Assembly (NCBI RefSeq): GCF_036711975.1
Contig: NC_091971.1
Location: 29,147,501-29,211,500, forward strand
Reading direction: 5' to 3'
Origin: Onthophagus taurus
Lineage: Eukaryota; Arthropoda; Insecta; Coleoptera; Scarabaeidae
DNA: 64,000 bases
The notes beneath the pieces were generated by a model. That model did no database searches, was not told the origin of the DNA, and worked only from the letters and a program-made list of their open reading frames with translations. The stretch's first letter is position 1. The number at the start of each line of letters is the position of its first letter. This document shows, piece after piece, positions 10,331 to 21,509 of this stretch. A program made the translations under genes and the position numbers.

Positions 10331-10990
10331 AGGCCGACAAAAATTTAAATGTTTTTTAAACCAACAAGTAGACTATACTATGCCGAAGGTTTTTCACGTT
10401 CTAAATCCAAATTTAACCTCAAAAATGCTTCATCACGTAAGGTTTTCAAAATATCTTAGCCAAAATATGTTAAAAATACGGTTTCTGGTCGTATTTGTGG
10501 TTATAGTTCACCATGAGGGAATTAAAAAAAAAACGAATTTTTTTTAGAAGTTTTGAAATTATTACCTTTTCCCTTTAAAACTCTTTTTCAATTATTCAAA
10601 TATCGTTTTTCTTCTTCGAGATATCATCTGTTGAAATTAATAAGTACATCGGTTTGCTCTGTCCTCGATAAACTGATGTTGAGTTACATCAAGTTAGCGA
10701 TGCTGACGCACAGTAAAACAAATATGCGAAACTGTGATCAAATATCTAAAAATGAAGCTTTAAAGTTGAAATTTTTAACCGTGCATTTATCTTTTAACCA
10801 GGAGGTATTCAATTGAGAAACTGGACATTCAAAATGCAGTTAATTTTTATGAATTTATTTAGTTTGTTAGCAAACTTATAGTTTTAATGGGAAAACTATA
10901 GCAGTATTTACAAAAATAAAACGATTGTTTACGAGATTTATTCATTCAAAAAGGGACAATTTACATATTATTTTTTATTTAAGCTCTATA
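10331..10990. other. AT-rich stretch, nothing recognised
   Basis: Short open frames only, with no family motif that I recognise. The stretch is rich in A and T runs. Confidence 0.5.
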
Positions 10991-10997
10991 GCGTTTT

Positions 10998-11330
10998 ATA
11001 AGATGAAAATCACAATGAAAAAGACAGTGATTATGAGGATTCTGTTAGTGCCAAAGACCCTGAACTTTTTGATCAAGATTCATTAGATGATCTTATTCGC
11101 GATCTTAGTCTTTCTAAAGATTCAGCTGAATTATTGGCTTCAAGACTTCAAGAGAGGAACATGTTGTTACACGGAACAAAAATAACAGCGTACCTACAGA
11201 AAAAGAGATGAGGAATGTCTGAAATATTTTTCTAGTGAAAATTCCTTAGTTTATTGTAATGATAGAAGAGATGAGAAGGACTTATCAAATGCATATCAAG
11301 TAGGTGTGTATAAGTCCGATGACGAATGAT
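10998..11330 (+). pseudogene. Fragment of a widespread protein of unknown function, broken
   Basis: The plus strand reads an acidic segment, then DSLDDLIRDLSLSKDSAELL, then SRLQERNMLL. A frameshift near 11205 is followed by KYFSSENSLVYCND. I recognise this order (acidic stretch, LSK..AELLGSRL.E.N.L, and a later F..E..LVYC.D) from a repeated, TE-associated arthropod and cnidarian protein of unknown function. The C-terminal two thirds of that protein are absent. This is recall of a pattern, not a search result. Confidence 0.4.
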
Positions 11331-11524
11331 GATGAATTAAAGATAAAACGCAAATACGAATAACGCTGTTAAGTTTAAGTGGCATAACCTGCTTTTTGTG
11401 ATTTCTTGGTGATATGCGTATTTGAGAGAATGCCGTTTAATCGCTTTTCTTTGCTGAAAAAAGGCGATTGATGTTTTTCTTCAGGGTCGCATATAGGTCT
11501 TGCTCTGGAGGCTCATTGATTATA

Positions 11525-12780
11525 TCAACGACGGTGTTTACAACCTCGGTGAGTAAGTGAGTGAGAACTAAATTGAACTAAATTGTCCTTGATTTTGTCA
11601 CTAGTGACACGTGACAATTCGATATGTGCTTCGATTATGAAACCAAGTATCAGGTAGGAACTTTGAGGTTCACTTAATATCCCATGTGGCAGTAACAATA
11701 GCATCATCCGTGACTCCGTTGTTAGTAAATTATCATCGATTGTCGGTAAGCTATCCAGCTCAGGAAGATTCATTTCCACTTTGGTAAGATCTTGAGAGCT
11801 ATTGCGCAACGAATCACTAAGGGGAACCTCCCAGTCATCGTAGTTAATGTTTTTGTACTTCTCGAACCATTGAACTAGAGGTAAATCATCGTCCGAATCA
11901 AACTCGTCGACTGATTTTATCAGACCTGCATGTCCAAAGCAGTTTGTAATAGTGAAAGGTTCCTTATCAGTCTTAAGTCTTAAGGCACTGAATTACGCCC
12001 TGATCCATTGGAATACTTTAACTTGATATTTGTAAGAATAAGATTTTTTGTATGAGCTGCGCAATTATCAACCAGAAGCAATATTCTTCTATTCTCACTT
12101 CTTAATTTTCCATCCCAATCCTTTAGAGAATTTGCAAAAATTGCTCAAATCATCCATGCTCGCTTGTTTGAGTTATAAATAATAGACAGGTTTTTTCATG
12201 CATCTTAGTCGTTCATATTTGCCAATAACAAGAAGTTTAAATTTTTCAAAACCCGTCATATTTGCACAAACCCAAACGGTATAACTCAACTTCGAATGCT
12301 TCCCTCCCGCACACTTTTCTCCTGTAAATTTAAGGGTACGATCTGGAATCATCTTATAAAATAGCCCAGTCTCTTCTCCACTAAAAATATCCTCGTAGCT
12401 GTGATTTTACATAACTCTGAGCCACTTCTCCTATAACCAGTCTCCTGCCTCACCAGAAATCTTCCCGGTTTTTATGTTGTGAGGAATTTTAAAACGTTTG
12501 AGCCACCTATATCTAGAGCAACTAAAATTGTCACCCTGTAATCCCATAGACAATGCTTCAGCTTTTGCTCCGAGAACTGGAGACAAGAAAAAACTTGATC
12601 TACATCTTGACGCACAGAATTTCCAATTTTGTTAATCCTGTGTGATTTACTTTCGCTTGGTTTCTTGATTTTATCGCGATTATTCCAAATTGTAGGTATT
12701 ATTATTTTTGACAAATTTTTTTCGTCTAGCAATTTCCATTTTCCCAATATCACTCTCAATACTTTTGATAATCTCTATAT
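11525..12780 (-). pseudogene. Tigger/pogo-family transposase, heavily broken
   Basis: Minus-strand pieces in several frames follow the order of a Tigger transposase. First comes an N-terminal CENP-B-like helix-turn-helix part with STIW-like IIIPTIWNNRDKIKK (about 12759-12620). Then an ETGLFYKMIPDRTLKFTGEK-type block (about 12380-12320), and FEKFKLLVIGKYERLRC (about 12270-12200). Then SENRRILLLVDNCAAHTKNL with the second catalytic Asp (about 12110-12040), and a C-terminal acidic region with CFGHAGLI and DDWEVP (11990-11525). At least four stops or frameshifts are present, so it is inactive. Its TIRs were not identified. Confidence 0.7.
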
Positions 12781-12789
12781 TTGAGATTT

Positions 12790-13250
12790 GTTCTTCAATT
12801 TTATCGCTTAATAAGTTAATAAAGTGTTAACTTGTTATTTCCTCTTAAACTTAAAAGAATTTTATTTGAATAGTTACATTTAAAAACTTAATACTTCACG
12901 ATATGACCTTTTTGTGAACTCTTGTAAAATTAATTTCTGAGGATGGCCATGGGACGAAACTAGTAAGACTTAATTAATTAATAAAACCAGTTTCAAAAGT
13001 ACAATACTGAGAAAATTAAATTTAATTACCTTTTCACAAATTAAACAACTGGTAAAATGGATTTTAATTATAATTATCTTGTAAATTTAGTTACCTTAGT
13101 TTATAATACTATAATTCTGTTTGTAGTTTCCATCGGCCTCATAATATGAGTACCATAGAATTTATTCACTACTTTATGGTTCAATTTTAGTTTTAAGGAG
13201 GGAATTATTATTTCTCTTATTTGTTGTTATTATTGTTCATTTTCATTTTT
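12790..13250. other. AT-rich spacer, nothing recognised
   Basis: No coding or repeat structure seen beyond short AT-rich runs. Element A begins around 13259. Confidence 0.45.
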
Positions 13251-13438
13251 TTTAGTCTGCAATTTAGTCCTGCATTCCGAGTGGTTGGTATGCTTGGGTC
13301 AATGTCAATGCTCTTGGCGTCACAAGTGCTTACTGCAACCGTTTATTACCAGCTATTGAATCTTTTAACCTGAGTCAAATTATCTCATCTGCTACCCGTG
13401 TCACTGCTACATCGGCTACACTTATTGACTATATTATT

Positions 13439-14044
13439 GTGGATGTAGATGCTTCTGTAAACGATACAGGAGTCATTTCTGTGCATGATCTTGCAGATCA
13501 TTCTTTGGTGTATGTGCACTTAAATTTGTCTTATCCTAAGGCTTCACCTAGGATATTGAACTATAGAGACTTTAATAATTTTAATATGGATTTGTTTTCT
13601 CTTGATCTTCTTGCAGTGCCATGGCAGGATATACTCGGTTGTGATAACATTAATGATAAGGTTAACCTCTTTAACTTTTTTATACTTACTCCTTTTGATA
13701 TCCATGCGCTGATGAGAACTGTTACAGCAAGAAAGAATTTTCGACCTTGGGTGACAGACACTATTAAAATTTTAATTAAACTTAGGGATGATGCTTACAG
13801 TAAATTTAGAAAAACGAGTAATCCCAATGATTTTAAATGCATAAATTTAAAAGCATATCTCTCATATACGTTAATCAAGAAATATTATCGTGAACTTTGG
13901 CACAGTTTCCGTTGCATGGGTATCCTTAATACTAAACAACGCTCAATCCCTGTCTCTACAGGCAATCCTGATCAACTTAATTATTATTGCCTTAGTACTC
14001 AGGGAAGTGTCCGAGGTGATGCCAATTTCTTTCATTATTACTAA
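13439..14044 (+). pseudogene. Element A: endonuclease C-terminus and linker
   Basis: Reading through, the upstream bases 13340-13439 encode SQIISSATRVTATSATLIDY, the end of an endonuclease domain; DLADHSLVYVHLNLSY carries the DH catalytic pair of that family. The linker then includes PWVTDTIKILIKLRDDAY. The frame is lost near 13920-14044. The endonuclease N-terminus (NVRS, E and QE motifs) is missing, so the element is 5' truncated. Confidence 0.7.
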
Positions 14045-14241
14045 TCGAATGTATTGCCTAATATAACTGAACCGTTATCATTCACTCTCGCATCTGATTT
14101 CAGATATTCTGTACAGTATTAAAACAACTACAATCGGTATTGACGGAATTAGCCCTAAAATGTTGTCCGGTTATCATTCCTTACATTTGAAACATTATAA
14201 ATTATTGCCTCGAACATTCTGTATTTCCGGAACTTTGGAAG

Positions 14242-14719
14242 ATGACGCAAGTGATGCCAATTCCAAAAGCTGCTAACCCTCGTGAACTTAAAGACCTCAG
14301 ACCCATTAGTATATTACCCATTTTATCTAAGATTTTAGAAAAAAATATGGCTATTAGACTGAATCACCATTTAAAAAGTTTTAATATCAGTCTGGTTTCC
14401 GTGCTGGTCACAGTTGTACTACGGGTCTCCTCGACGTAACGGATGATATTCTTAAGGCAATAGATCGAAAACATGCTGCGGTTTGATCTTGCTGGATTTT
14501 TCTAGGGCCTTTGATACCATACACCACCCCACGCTATTTGCTATTCTCCACTACATTGGGCTTTCCGTAAGTGCCATAAATTTTTTTGGAAACTATCTTC
14601 TTAATCGGATGCAAACTGTTAAGCTTAACAAAAAAGAGTCATCAGCAGTTGTAGTGTCGTCAGGAGTACCACAAGGATCAATTCTTGGTCCCTTACTTTA
14701 TTTAATCTATACTAGTAAT
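14242..14719 (+). pseudogene. Element A: first half of reverse transcriptase
   Basis: Two frames: 14242-14439 with ELKDLRPISILPILSKI, then 14483-14719 with LLDFSRAFDTIHHPTL and SGVPQGSILGPLLY. They are separated by a frameshift near 14430. The sequence stops being RT at 14719, where element B begins; the catalytic YADD is on the other side, at about 18316. Confidence 0.8.
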
Positions 14720-14848
14720 TAGGAGAAAGAGTATGGCGGACGAGTAACATAGTTACGTACTTGCTCCGCATATAAATATTATTTTTGGTGGTATTTTCCT
14801 TGTTAATAAAAGTGAAACTAGTTATTATCGGTAGTGCTTATTGTGACA

Positions 14849-15400
14849 ATGACGGATAAGAATAAAGAGAGAACCAGATTGGCTTCTGAAAGGAGAGATT
14901 TAATAAAATCTTGTATAGTAGATATTGTGAAGGATGATAGTTTTGTTAAAGTTTTACGTGAAACGATCGCGAAAGAAGTTGATCGAGTTTTTGAGGAGAA
15001 GATTCGCTCTCTCGAGGATAGAGTGAGCGAGCTGCAAGAAGAGAACCGCGCGTTATCCGAGAAAAATGACGCGTTGGAACAATATTCGCGCCGCACAAAT
15101 ATTAGAATCTTGGGGATGAAAAATGTCCAGCAGAGGAAGTTGAAGATCGAGTCTTAAAAATGTTTACTGACAAAATGGGCCTTAACATAAAGCGGGAGGC
15201 AATCGATAGATGTCATCCGATTGGGCAAGTGAAAAATGGATCTCAAAACATCGTCGTTAAATTTGTCAGTTTTAGAGATCGTCGCTTGGTACTCCAAAAT
15301 AAAAGAAAACTTAAGGCATCGAAAATCGTAATTGTCGAGGACCTAACAAAACAGCGATACCGTTTATTTAAACAAGCAGTTTGTTTTTATGTGCGCTCAA
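14849..15400 (+). pseudogene. Element B ORF1: coiled-coil, RNA-binding ORF1 protein
   Basis: From the ATG at 14849 (MTDKNKER) the frame gives a charged N-terminus and a heptad-rich segment (EKIRSLEDRVSELQEENRAL), then YSRRTNIRILG, which opens the RRM-like domain of L1-type ORF1 proteins. The frame breaks at about 15125 and continues from 15160 with INIKREAIDRCHPIG and a basic C-terminal part to about 15380. ORF1 proteins bind element RNA as trimers. The frame then runs directly into the endonuclease, so this copy could not make a normal ORF1 protein. Confidence 0.65.
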
Positions 15401-16182
15401 GCATACAATGTACAGTGATTCGTTCGAATAGTAACATAGAACAAATTTGGATAAGTATGAAAGGGCTTGGTGATAGTATAATAGTAGGGTGTGTTTACAG
15501 ACCTCCCGGTTTCAGTTATAAAGCGTTTTTAGATGAATTTGAAGAATCTGTTGCGACCTGTCTGGCTGTTACAGATAAAATTATTTGTTGTGGTGATTTT
15601 AATTTAAATTTGCTTAATGTAAATAGCCCTGATGTTCTATATTTTATGTCCCTTCTTGATTCGCTTGGCGGAAAACAAATTATTGAAACCCCTACTAGAA
15701 CAACTGCAACTTCATTGACGCTTATTGATTTTGTAATAACTTTTGATACCTCTATTGTGACTGATAGTGGGGTGGTAGAGTCTGAAATCTTGGATCACGA
15801 TATGATCTTTTGTAATGTAAGGGTTGATGCGGCTAGGTCTTCTCCTGTTTTTAGGGTAATTAGAACACTAAAGCATATTGATAAACAGAGCTTTTTGCAT
15901 GATTTGAACACAGTGCCCTTTAATTTGATTTTTTATATGAGGGATGTTGACGAAAAAGTTGCTCTTTTAGAGAGAAATCTCATTAATGTATTTGATATTC
16001 ATGCACCATTAAAGAGATGCAGATTTACAAAACCTGCTGCTCCCTGGTTCACTGATAATGTAAAACTATTAATGCGCATGCGTGACCAGGCTAAAGCACA
16101 GTTTAAACGTTTAAACGTGACAATACACAGGTCAATTGGAGTTATTATAAGTCATTGCGTAATTATGCTACCACAGCAATAA
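15385..16182 (+). pseudogene. Element B ORF2: endonuclease part, N-terminus deleted
   Basis: The part present starts at FYVRSSIQCTVI, about one third into an AP endonuclease-type domain. It has GCVYRPPG, IICCGDFNLNL (catalytic GDFN), TATSLTLIDFVI, and LDHDMIFCNV (the DH near the end). The linker follows to about 16130. The frame then shifts into the RT frame, which opens at 16155. The N-terminal N and E catalytic motifs are missing, so no working nuclease is possible from this copy. Confidence 0.75.
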
Positions 16183-17969
16183 GAAATGAAAAGAGAGCAT
16201 ATTTTTTGTATGTCAGTAGCCAACAAAATAAAAAATTATTATGGAATAGCTTGAAAAGGTTGAATATCAATAAAAGTAAGGATGGTTTGCTGCCGCATGA
16301 GTTGCAAAATGCAGAAGAAATTAATAATTTCTTTTTAAATAGTGTTAGGGATATTACAAATTCGTTTACTTCTGTAAATGATGAAATTCATAACAGTCAT
16401 GTATCGTCAGAATTCTCTTTTAAGACAATTGAAACGGCAGAACTTTTAGCTATTATTAATTCTATATCGTCAACAGCTAGTGGAGTGGACGGAATTAGTG
16501 TTGAAATGTTAAAAATGTGTTGTCCAATTATACTACCTTATGTGGCGCATATTATTAATTACTGCATCACGAAAAACGTTTTTCCAACATCGTGGAAGCA
16601 AGCTGTCGTATTTCCTTATCCTAAAAAAAAAGAACCGAAAGAATTAAAGGATTTGCGTCCTATTAGTATTTTACCTGTGTTGTCGAAGGTCATGGAGAAG
16701 GTAATGAAAGTGCAAATGATGAATTATGTTGAATCAAATAGTTTATTGCCACAAGAACAATCGGGATTCCGACCTGGGTATAGTTGTACAACAGCGATGT
16801 TGAACTTAACTGATGACATATTGTGCGCTTCAGATAATGAACAGTATACTGCAGTTGTTTTTTTGGACTTTTCTAAGGCCTTCGACACTATAAATCACGT
16901 GAAATTATGTAATACTTTAAAATGCTTGGGTTTTACTGAAGGTGCGATTTCTCTATTAAATAATTATCTTACTGATAGGACGCAGATGTGTAGGATAGGA
17001 GACGATGTGTCCAGCGTGGTGAGGATTACCACAGGTGTCCCGCAAGGGTCAGTTCTGGAGCCGTTGTTGTTTACGCTTTACACGTCACAATTTGCAAAAC
17101 AATTGGAGTATTGTAAAATTAATATGTATGCTGATGATTTACAGTTATATTTTTCGTTCCCAGGTATTGATTATCATGTTGCTGAAGCTAAAATAAATAG
17201 TGACTTAAATAGAATGTATCGTGTGGCAGCTAACTATCAATTGAAAGTCAACCCAAGTAAATCCATGTATATGTGTCTCGGTAATGCCAGGGCTAGTAGC
17301 AGACCTGTGTTAAATATACAAATGAATGGTGAAATAATCAGTTTAGTTCAGGAATCCAAATGCTTAGAGTTAAGAATAGATAATACGTTTAGATACAGAT
17401 CGCAGATTGGCTATTACATCAAAAATGCTTATTCTTATTTGCGTGGACTTTATCCTCATCGAGCCTATCTTACGGTGAATCTAAAAAAGCAACTGTGTGA
17501 GTCTTTTGTTCTATCCCAGTTTAATTATATGGCGCCACTCTACCACCCGGCTGTTGATGTGGTAACTTCTAACCGCATACAGAGAGTGCAAAACAGTTGT
17601 CTGAGGTATATTTATGGTATTAGAAAATTTGATAGAGTTACTCATAAGCTAAAAGATATAAAATGGTTGTCAATGAAACAAAGAAGAGACCTTCATAGCT
17701 TATGTCTCTTCCATAAAATTATAATCTCATGTAAGCCAGAATATCTGTATAAAAAAATTAAGTTCAAACCGGCAACAAACCCATATGTTACGAAATTAAG
17801 CAATCCTATATATCCACCAAAACATCGAACGTCTCTATTTGAAAGAAGCTTCAGCTATCACATTTACAAATCTTATAGTAAATTGCCAAGTGATATGCGA
17901 ACTCTGAGCTTATGCACATTCAAGAAGTGTTTGATGCGACTGTGGTTTCAGCAGCAAGGGGGAGAATAA
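16155..17969 (+). CDS. Element B ORF2: reverse transcriptase
   Basis: An uninterrupted 604-residue frame with all main RT blocks: ELKDLRPISILPVLSKVMEK (about residue 160), [36 protein letters not shown] and the catalytic NMYADDLQLY (about residue 325). The thumb and C-terminal region follow to HRTSLFERSFSYHIY. The usual LGP in the GVPQGS block is LEP here. The frame overlaps the end of the endonuclease frame by 28 bases and is in another frame, so ORF2 is broken at that point. The domain would synthesise cDNA at the nicked target. Confidence 0.85.
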   Translation: MRNYATTAIRNEKRAYFLYVSSQQNKKLLWNSLKRLNINKSKDGLLPHELQNAEEINNFFLNSVRDITNSFTSVNDEIHNSHVSSEFSFKTIETAELLAIINSISSTASGVDGISVEMLKMCCPIILPYVAHIINYCITKNVFPTSWKQAVVFPYPKKKEPKELKDLRPISILPVLSKVMEKVMKVQMMNYVESNSLLPQEQSGFRPGYSCTTAMLNLTDDILCASDNEQYTAVVFLDFSKAFDTINHVKLCNTLKCLGFTEGAISLLNNYLTDRTQMCRIGDDVSSVVRITTGVPQGSVLEPLLFTLYTSQFAKQLEYCKINMYADDLQLYFSFPGIDYHVAEAKINSDLNRMYRVAANYQLKVNPSKSMYMCLGNARASSRPVLNIQMNGEIISLVQESKCLELRIDNTFRYRSQIGYYIKNAYSYLRGLYPHRAYLTVNLKKQLCESFVLSQFNYMAPLYHPAVDVVTSNRIQRVQNSCLRYIYGIRKFDRVTHKLKDIKWLSMKQRRDLHSLCLFHKIIISCKPEYLYKKIKFKPATNPYVTKLSNPIYPPKHRTSLFERSFSYHIYKSYSKLPSDMRTLSLCTFKKCLMRLWFQQQGGE

Positions 17970-18277
17970 TATCTGATGCTGGGATATTTACCGTTGGCAG
18001 GTTGGAGTTTGTGAAGGCAGTTTTTTTTTGCTTTAATTGTTGAAGTATCTTATAATTCATATCATATGTTCTTTTTTCTTTTATTTTCTTTCTCATGTTT
18101 TTTTTTTTCGGTTAATTTTTATTTTTTTCTTTGCAACCAACTGGGTTGGTATGAGCAGACTTTGTCTGGAACCCGCCCATTGTGTTCCTTCTTTAATTTA
18201 TATTATGAAACAGAATGTTATTTGTATTCCGTGGAAGGCACAATAAAGATATATATTATTATTATTATTATTATTAA

Positions 18278-19378
18278 TTTACCAAAAGTACTTCAACATT
18301 GTTCAGCTCACATGTACGCGGACGACACTCAGCTATATTATACTTTTGATATCTGTCATATTGATAAAGCGGAGATTACCATTAATTCCGATTTGGAAAG
18401 ATTAGTTCACGAAGCATCTAATCTTTGTTTGAATATTAATGCCGGTAAATTGGCTGTGATGGTCTTTGGAAGCAGGGGTGTAGTGGAGAAAATAAAGGAA
18501 ACTTTATTTGTTGAGGTGAGCGGCACTGGATTGGATTTTACTTTAGGAATCCCGCAACTTGGGAATGTATCTGGGCACCTCTCTTAGATTTCGTGGACAT
18601 GTCTCTTCCCTTATTCGCCGTGCATACGCTAATCTTAAATTATTATACAGTAACAGGAGTTTGCTTAACCAACGTCTAAAAATTCAACTGTGCGTCTTGT
18701 TCTGTTATTATTTAACTTTGGAGATGTTGTGTATCATCCATGTCTGGATGCCGTCACCAAAGTGCGTATTCAAAGGGCACAGAATTCATATTTGCGATTT
18801 ATTTATGGTATCAAACGGCGGAAAAAAATTACTTACACGTTGAATTGGGCCAATTGGCTAAACATGTCTCATCGTAGAGTTCTCCACTGTGGCTGTCTTT
18901 ATCATAAAATTATTACCTACAAATGTCTTCGGTATTTAACTAATAAGATCAGATTCCGTAGTGATGTGCATAATATTAATGTCCGACATCAGTATAATGA
19001 ATAATGATGTATAATGAATAATGAGAGTTCTGGACCGGAAATGAATCCCCCTAATCCCCCATGACGTCACTTCCGGTGTCATCCTACTTCCGGTATCTTG
19101 TCAATTCCGGTGTCATCATCATCCCCCTTCAGCCCCCATCAACCCATAGGCTGCAAATTTTTAAACATTCATTCGGTTACAACATACTCTCAGTTTGGAA
19201 TAGCATACCATTATCAGTCAGGCGGCGGGGTAAGCGAGGCTTCAAGTCAGCTTACAAAGAATTTCTGCTGAATGAGCAGAATAAGTTTTATTTTAGTTGG
19301 TTGGACGGTGGAGAGGAGGTAATGGGTGGTGATTGGATTGTGTTTAGGGGGCCGAGGGAAGGTAAAGCATAACAGATT
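18278..19378 (+). pseudogene. Element A: second half of reverse transcriptase and C-terminus
   Basis: It begins LPKVLQHCSAHMYADDTQLY (catalytic YADD near 18316) and continues through INSDLERLVHEASNLCLNIN. A frameshift near 18575 moves to GMYLGTSLRFRGHVSSLIRR and another near 18690 to VTKVRIQRAQNSYLRFIYG. After 19004 there is about 130 bp that does not fit the protein, then HRLQIFKHSFGYNILSVWNS resumes from about 19141. The gene is dead. Confidence 0.8.
19005..19135 (+). repeat. Short repeat cluster inserted in element A (ACTTCCGGT-type units)
   Basis: Where the RT C-terminus should run on, the sequence has two copies of TGTATAATGAATAATGA. Then follow several ACCGGAA or TTCCGG units (at about 19033, 19067, 19086 and 19105), a TGACGTCA at 19061-19068 and C-rich runs. 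It separates two parts of the RT that are adjacent in relatives. Origin unknown. Confidence 0.6.
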
Positions 19379-19774
19379 TATTGATTTTTTTAATTTTGTT
19401 TTTAATATTATATATTATTCATCTTACTTACTGCATCATTTCTTGATTTAATTTTTGAATTTTGTTTCATTTAATTTTTAAATTTAAAACATTATTTTAT
19501 TATTTTGTTTTTGTTTCCTATTATTATAATGGAAATTCTTTTTTTCTCTCTCTCGTTTTGTTTTTTTTTTAAGTTTTTAAGGGTTGATGAAATGCAATAA
19601 CAGTCTATTTGACTGCATTGACTCAACCCTTTTTGATGATGTGCTCGTTGAGTATATTGTAAAACTCATTATGTACATAATAAGGTTAAAGCTATTCCGT
19701 TTTGGATTGTATTATTTTGATTATTATTGTGCCTCATCATCAATAAACATATATATTATTATTATTATATAATT

Positions 19775-20580
19775 CTTTAGACCCGGTTTAATCAGAAGGT
19801 CAAATGACGGTTGCGAACTTGACAGAAGGCCTCAGTTCAATTGAAAAAGGATTACAAATGTTAGAAAATATAGACTCCAACGAGATACAAAGTATTTCTA
19901 CTACATAACGGGGAGTACACTCAGAAAAATATTAGCGGTTATAGTAACGAATTGATACAGTTATTTAATTTTTCTTGATTTTAACGTAAATAATCGTGGT
20001 TACAACAGAAATTCATTGAAATGAAATAAATAGTAAGAGGGGATTAAAGCCTACATACATTTCATTTTAAGTCTGCAATTTTCTTAATTCCAAATATTAA
20101 AAATAAATTATATAAAATTTATAATCTTTTATTTTAAATATATTTCAGTTATTCAGAAGGAAAATTAGCATTGTTTCCAAATGTATGTGCATTTTGTCAA
20201 TACCATCCAACTGCTACTTAAATTAAATGGTTAGTTAAAGAATTTCTAGAAAAGTATTCTTTAGTTGAAAAGGAATTTGTGTTGTGTTAAAAGAAGTATG
20301 TATTTAATAATGACCAGGTTTTTTGTCGATTGTCGCCATCATGATATCACATGATGTGTAACGGCCGATTCTCTTCAGTTCTCTCCTTGCTTAGTTTTAA
20401 CTTGTGCGTGCTTGTACACGAAATAGGCGTGCAAATAGTTATCAAAGGTAAGTTCAATAGTTAATGAATACTCTTTTATTTGTGCAAGTATTGATATTAT
20501 ACAGATTTAAAATTACAAACATGCAATACGTGTATAAAATGTGTAGTACTTTTTTTTTTTAAATAGATAGAAGATTTTTA
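19775..20580. other. Spacer with possible coding scraps, unassigned
   Basis: Two short plus-strand stretches look protein-like without being recognised: about 19803-19906 (TVANLTEGLSSIEKGLQMLE) and about 20148-20220 (SEGKLALFPNVCAFCQYHPT), each ending in a stop. They may be remnants of exons of the unidentified gene described at 20590-24511. Confidence 0.3.
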
Positions 20581-20589
20581 AAGAAAATG

Positions 20590-20693
20590 GAGGTAAACCT
20601 AATGCAGGGTTCGATAACAGTTTCAAGTTTACTAATGGAATGGGATCTTGCTAAATTAATTGACTTAAAAACACTACTAAAAAGACTTTCAAG
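20590..20693 (+). pseudogene. Possible exon of an unidentified gene (exon A)
   Basis: A T-rich tract and AG precede an open stretch reading MEVNLMQGSITVSSLLMEWD and on to LLKRLSR, followed by a donor-like GTATGT at 20694. I do not know the family. The pattern 'GSITV..LL..W.L' followed elsewhere by a 'HIDFSTLFPDK' block recalls uncharacterised TE-linked insect proteins. The next recognisable block (23349) is not in matching phase, so an intervening exon is missing or was destroyed by element C. Confidence 0.35.
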
Positions 20694-21509
20694 GTATGTA
20701 TATAAACTTTTTCTTGAAACAAGGTCGAAACAATAGTTTCTATGGAAATTAAATATTTCTTGCCCTCATTACGTCATAATTTTTCTTACATGGTGTCATC
20801 AACAACGGCAAAAAAAGAATCATTACAACATTTTTCATTACTTATTTATTAATTAATAATAATTAGAAGATACCAGCGCCGCGACGAAATTTTTTTCGTT
20901 AATTTATTAAATTTCTACATTTTCGTCTGAATCTGTTATGATTAATAGAAAACAGCTCAAGGGAAAGAAAATATCTATAGCGGAGGATTTAACTAGAGAG
21001 CGCTTCCGTTTGTATCGCGAGGCGGTTAACCGGTTTGATTTTAAGGCTGTCTGGACTCTGGATGGCTCGATTTTTGTAAATTACAAAGGAAACAAAACTA
21101 AGGTGAGGTCCCTCGGCGATCTGGATCAGCTAAGTGCCTCTCAGAGTAAATTACACGCAAATTAATTTTTCTATCTTGTTGTTGCAAGTAAGCTCTCCTT
21201 ATATGCTTGTTAAGTTGCTTAAATTAAATCTATGGTTCTTCGCGCTACCCTTTGTTTTCGTTATATCTTTTATAAGTTTTGATTCTTTTTTTTTTTTTTT
21301 TACTAATCCAGTTTATACCTAATTTTACTTACGTTATTCTTCATAAAACGCGGTGCGCAGAGGCATTGTTCGCGGATTACTTTTGTACGTTATTACTGAA
21401 TGCTTATTATAGAGTGGCTTGTTTGAATTATTATTTTTCTTTTATTTATAAATTTTTTTTTTTTTGTTGCTTTATTTTTTATTATTTAATTTTTTTGAGT
21501 CTCTCTCTC

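Larger units (their letters stand above)
14720..18277 (+). mobile_element. Non-LTR retrotransposon B (CR1/Jockey-like), 3.6 kb, inserted into element A
   Basis: Boundaries are set by the interruption of the RT frame of element A. B has a 5' UTR, an ORF1 with a coiled coil and an RRM-like region, an endonuclease lacking its N-terminus, a complete-looking RT, a T-rich 3' UTR with AATAAA (18241-18246), and an (ATT)n tail at 18253-18275. ORF1 is fused in frame to the endonuclease near 15380, so an internal deletion removed the end of ORF1, the intergenic part and the start of ORF2. Same orientation and related 3' organisation to A. Confidence 0.88.
13259..19768 (+). mobile_element. Non-LTR retrotransposon A (CR1/Jockey-like), split by element B
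   Basis: The left part (13259-14719) carries the C-terminal half of an AP endonuclease-type domain (ATLIDYIIV, then LADHSLVYV), the linker, and the first half of the RT. The right part (18278-19378) resumes in the same codon context with LPKVLQHCSAHMYADDTQLYY and continues to the RT C-terminus. The 3' UTR has AATAAA at 19740-19745 and an (ATT)n tail to about 19768. Element B occupies 14720-18277; TAATT borders both sides of it, a possible short target duplication. Several frameshifts (near 14230, 14430, 18570, 18690) and an odd insert at 19005-19135 make A the older element. Confidence 0.85.

Noticed and set aside
20938..21165. Element C ORF1 end taken as a separate small gene
   Set aside because: It matches the end of element B ORF1 (IAEDLTRERFRLY against IVEDLTKQRYRLF) and lies just before the endonuclease, so it belongs to the element.
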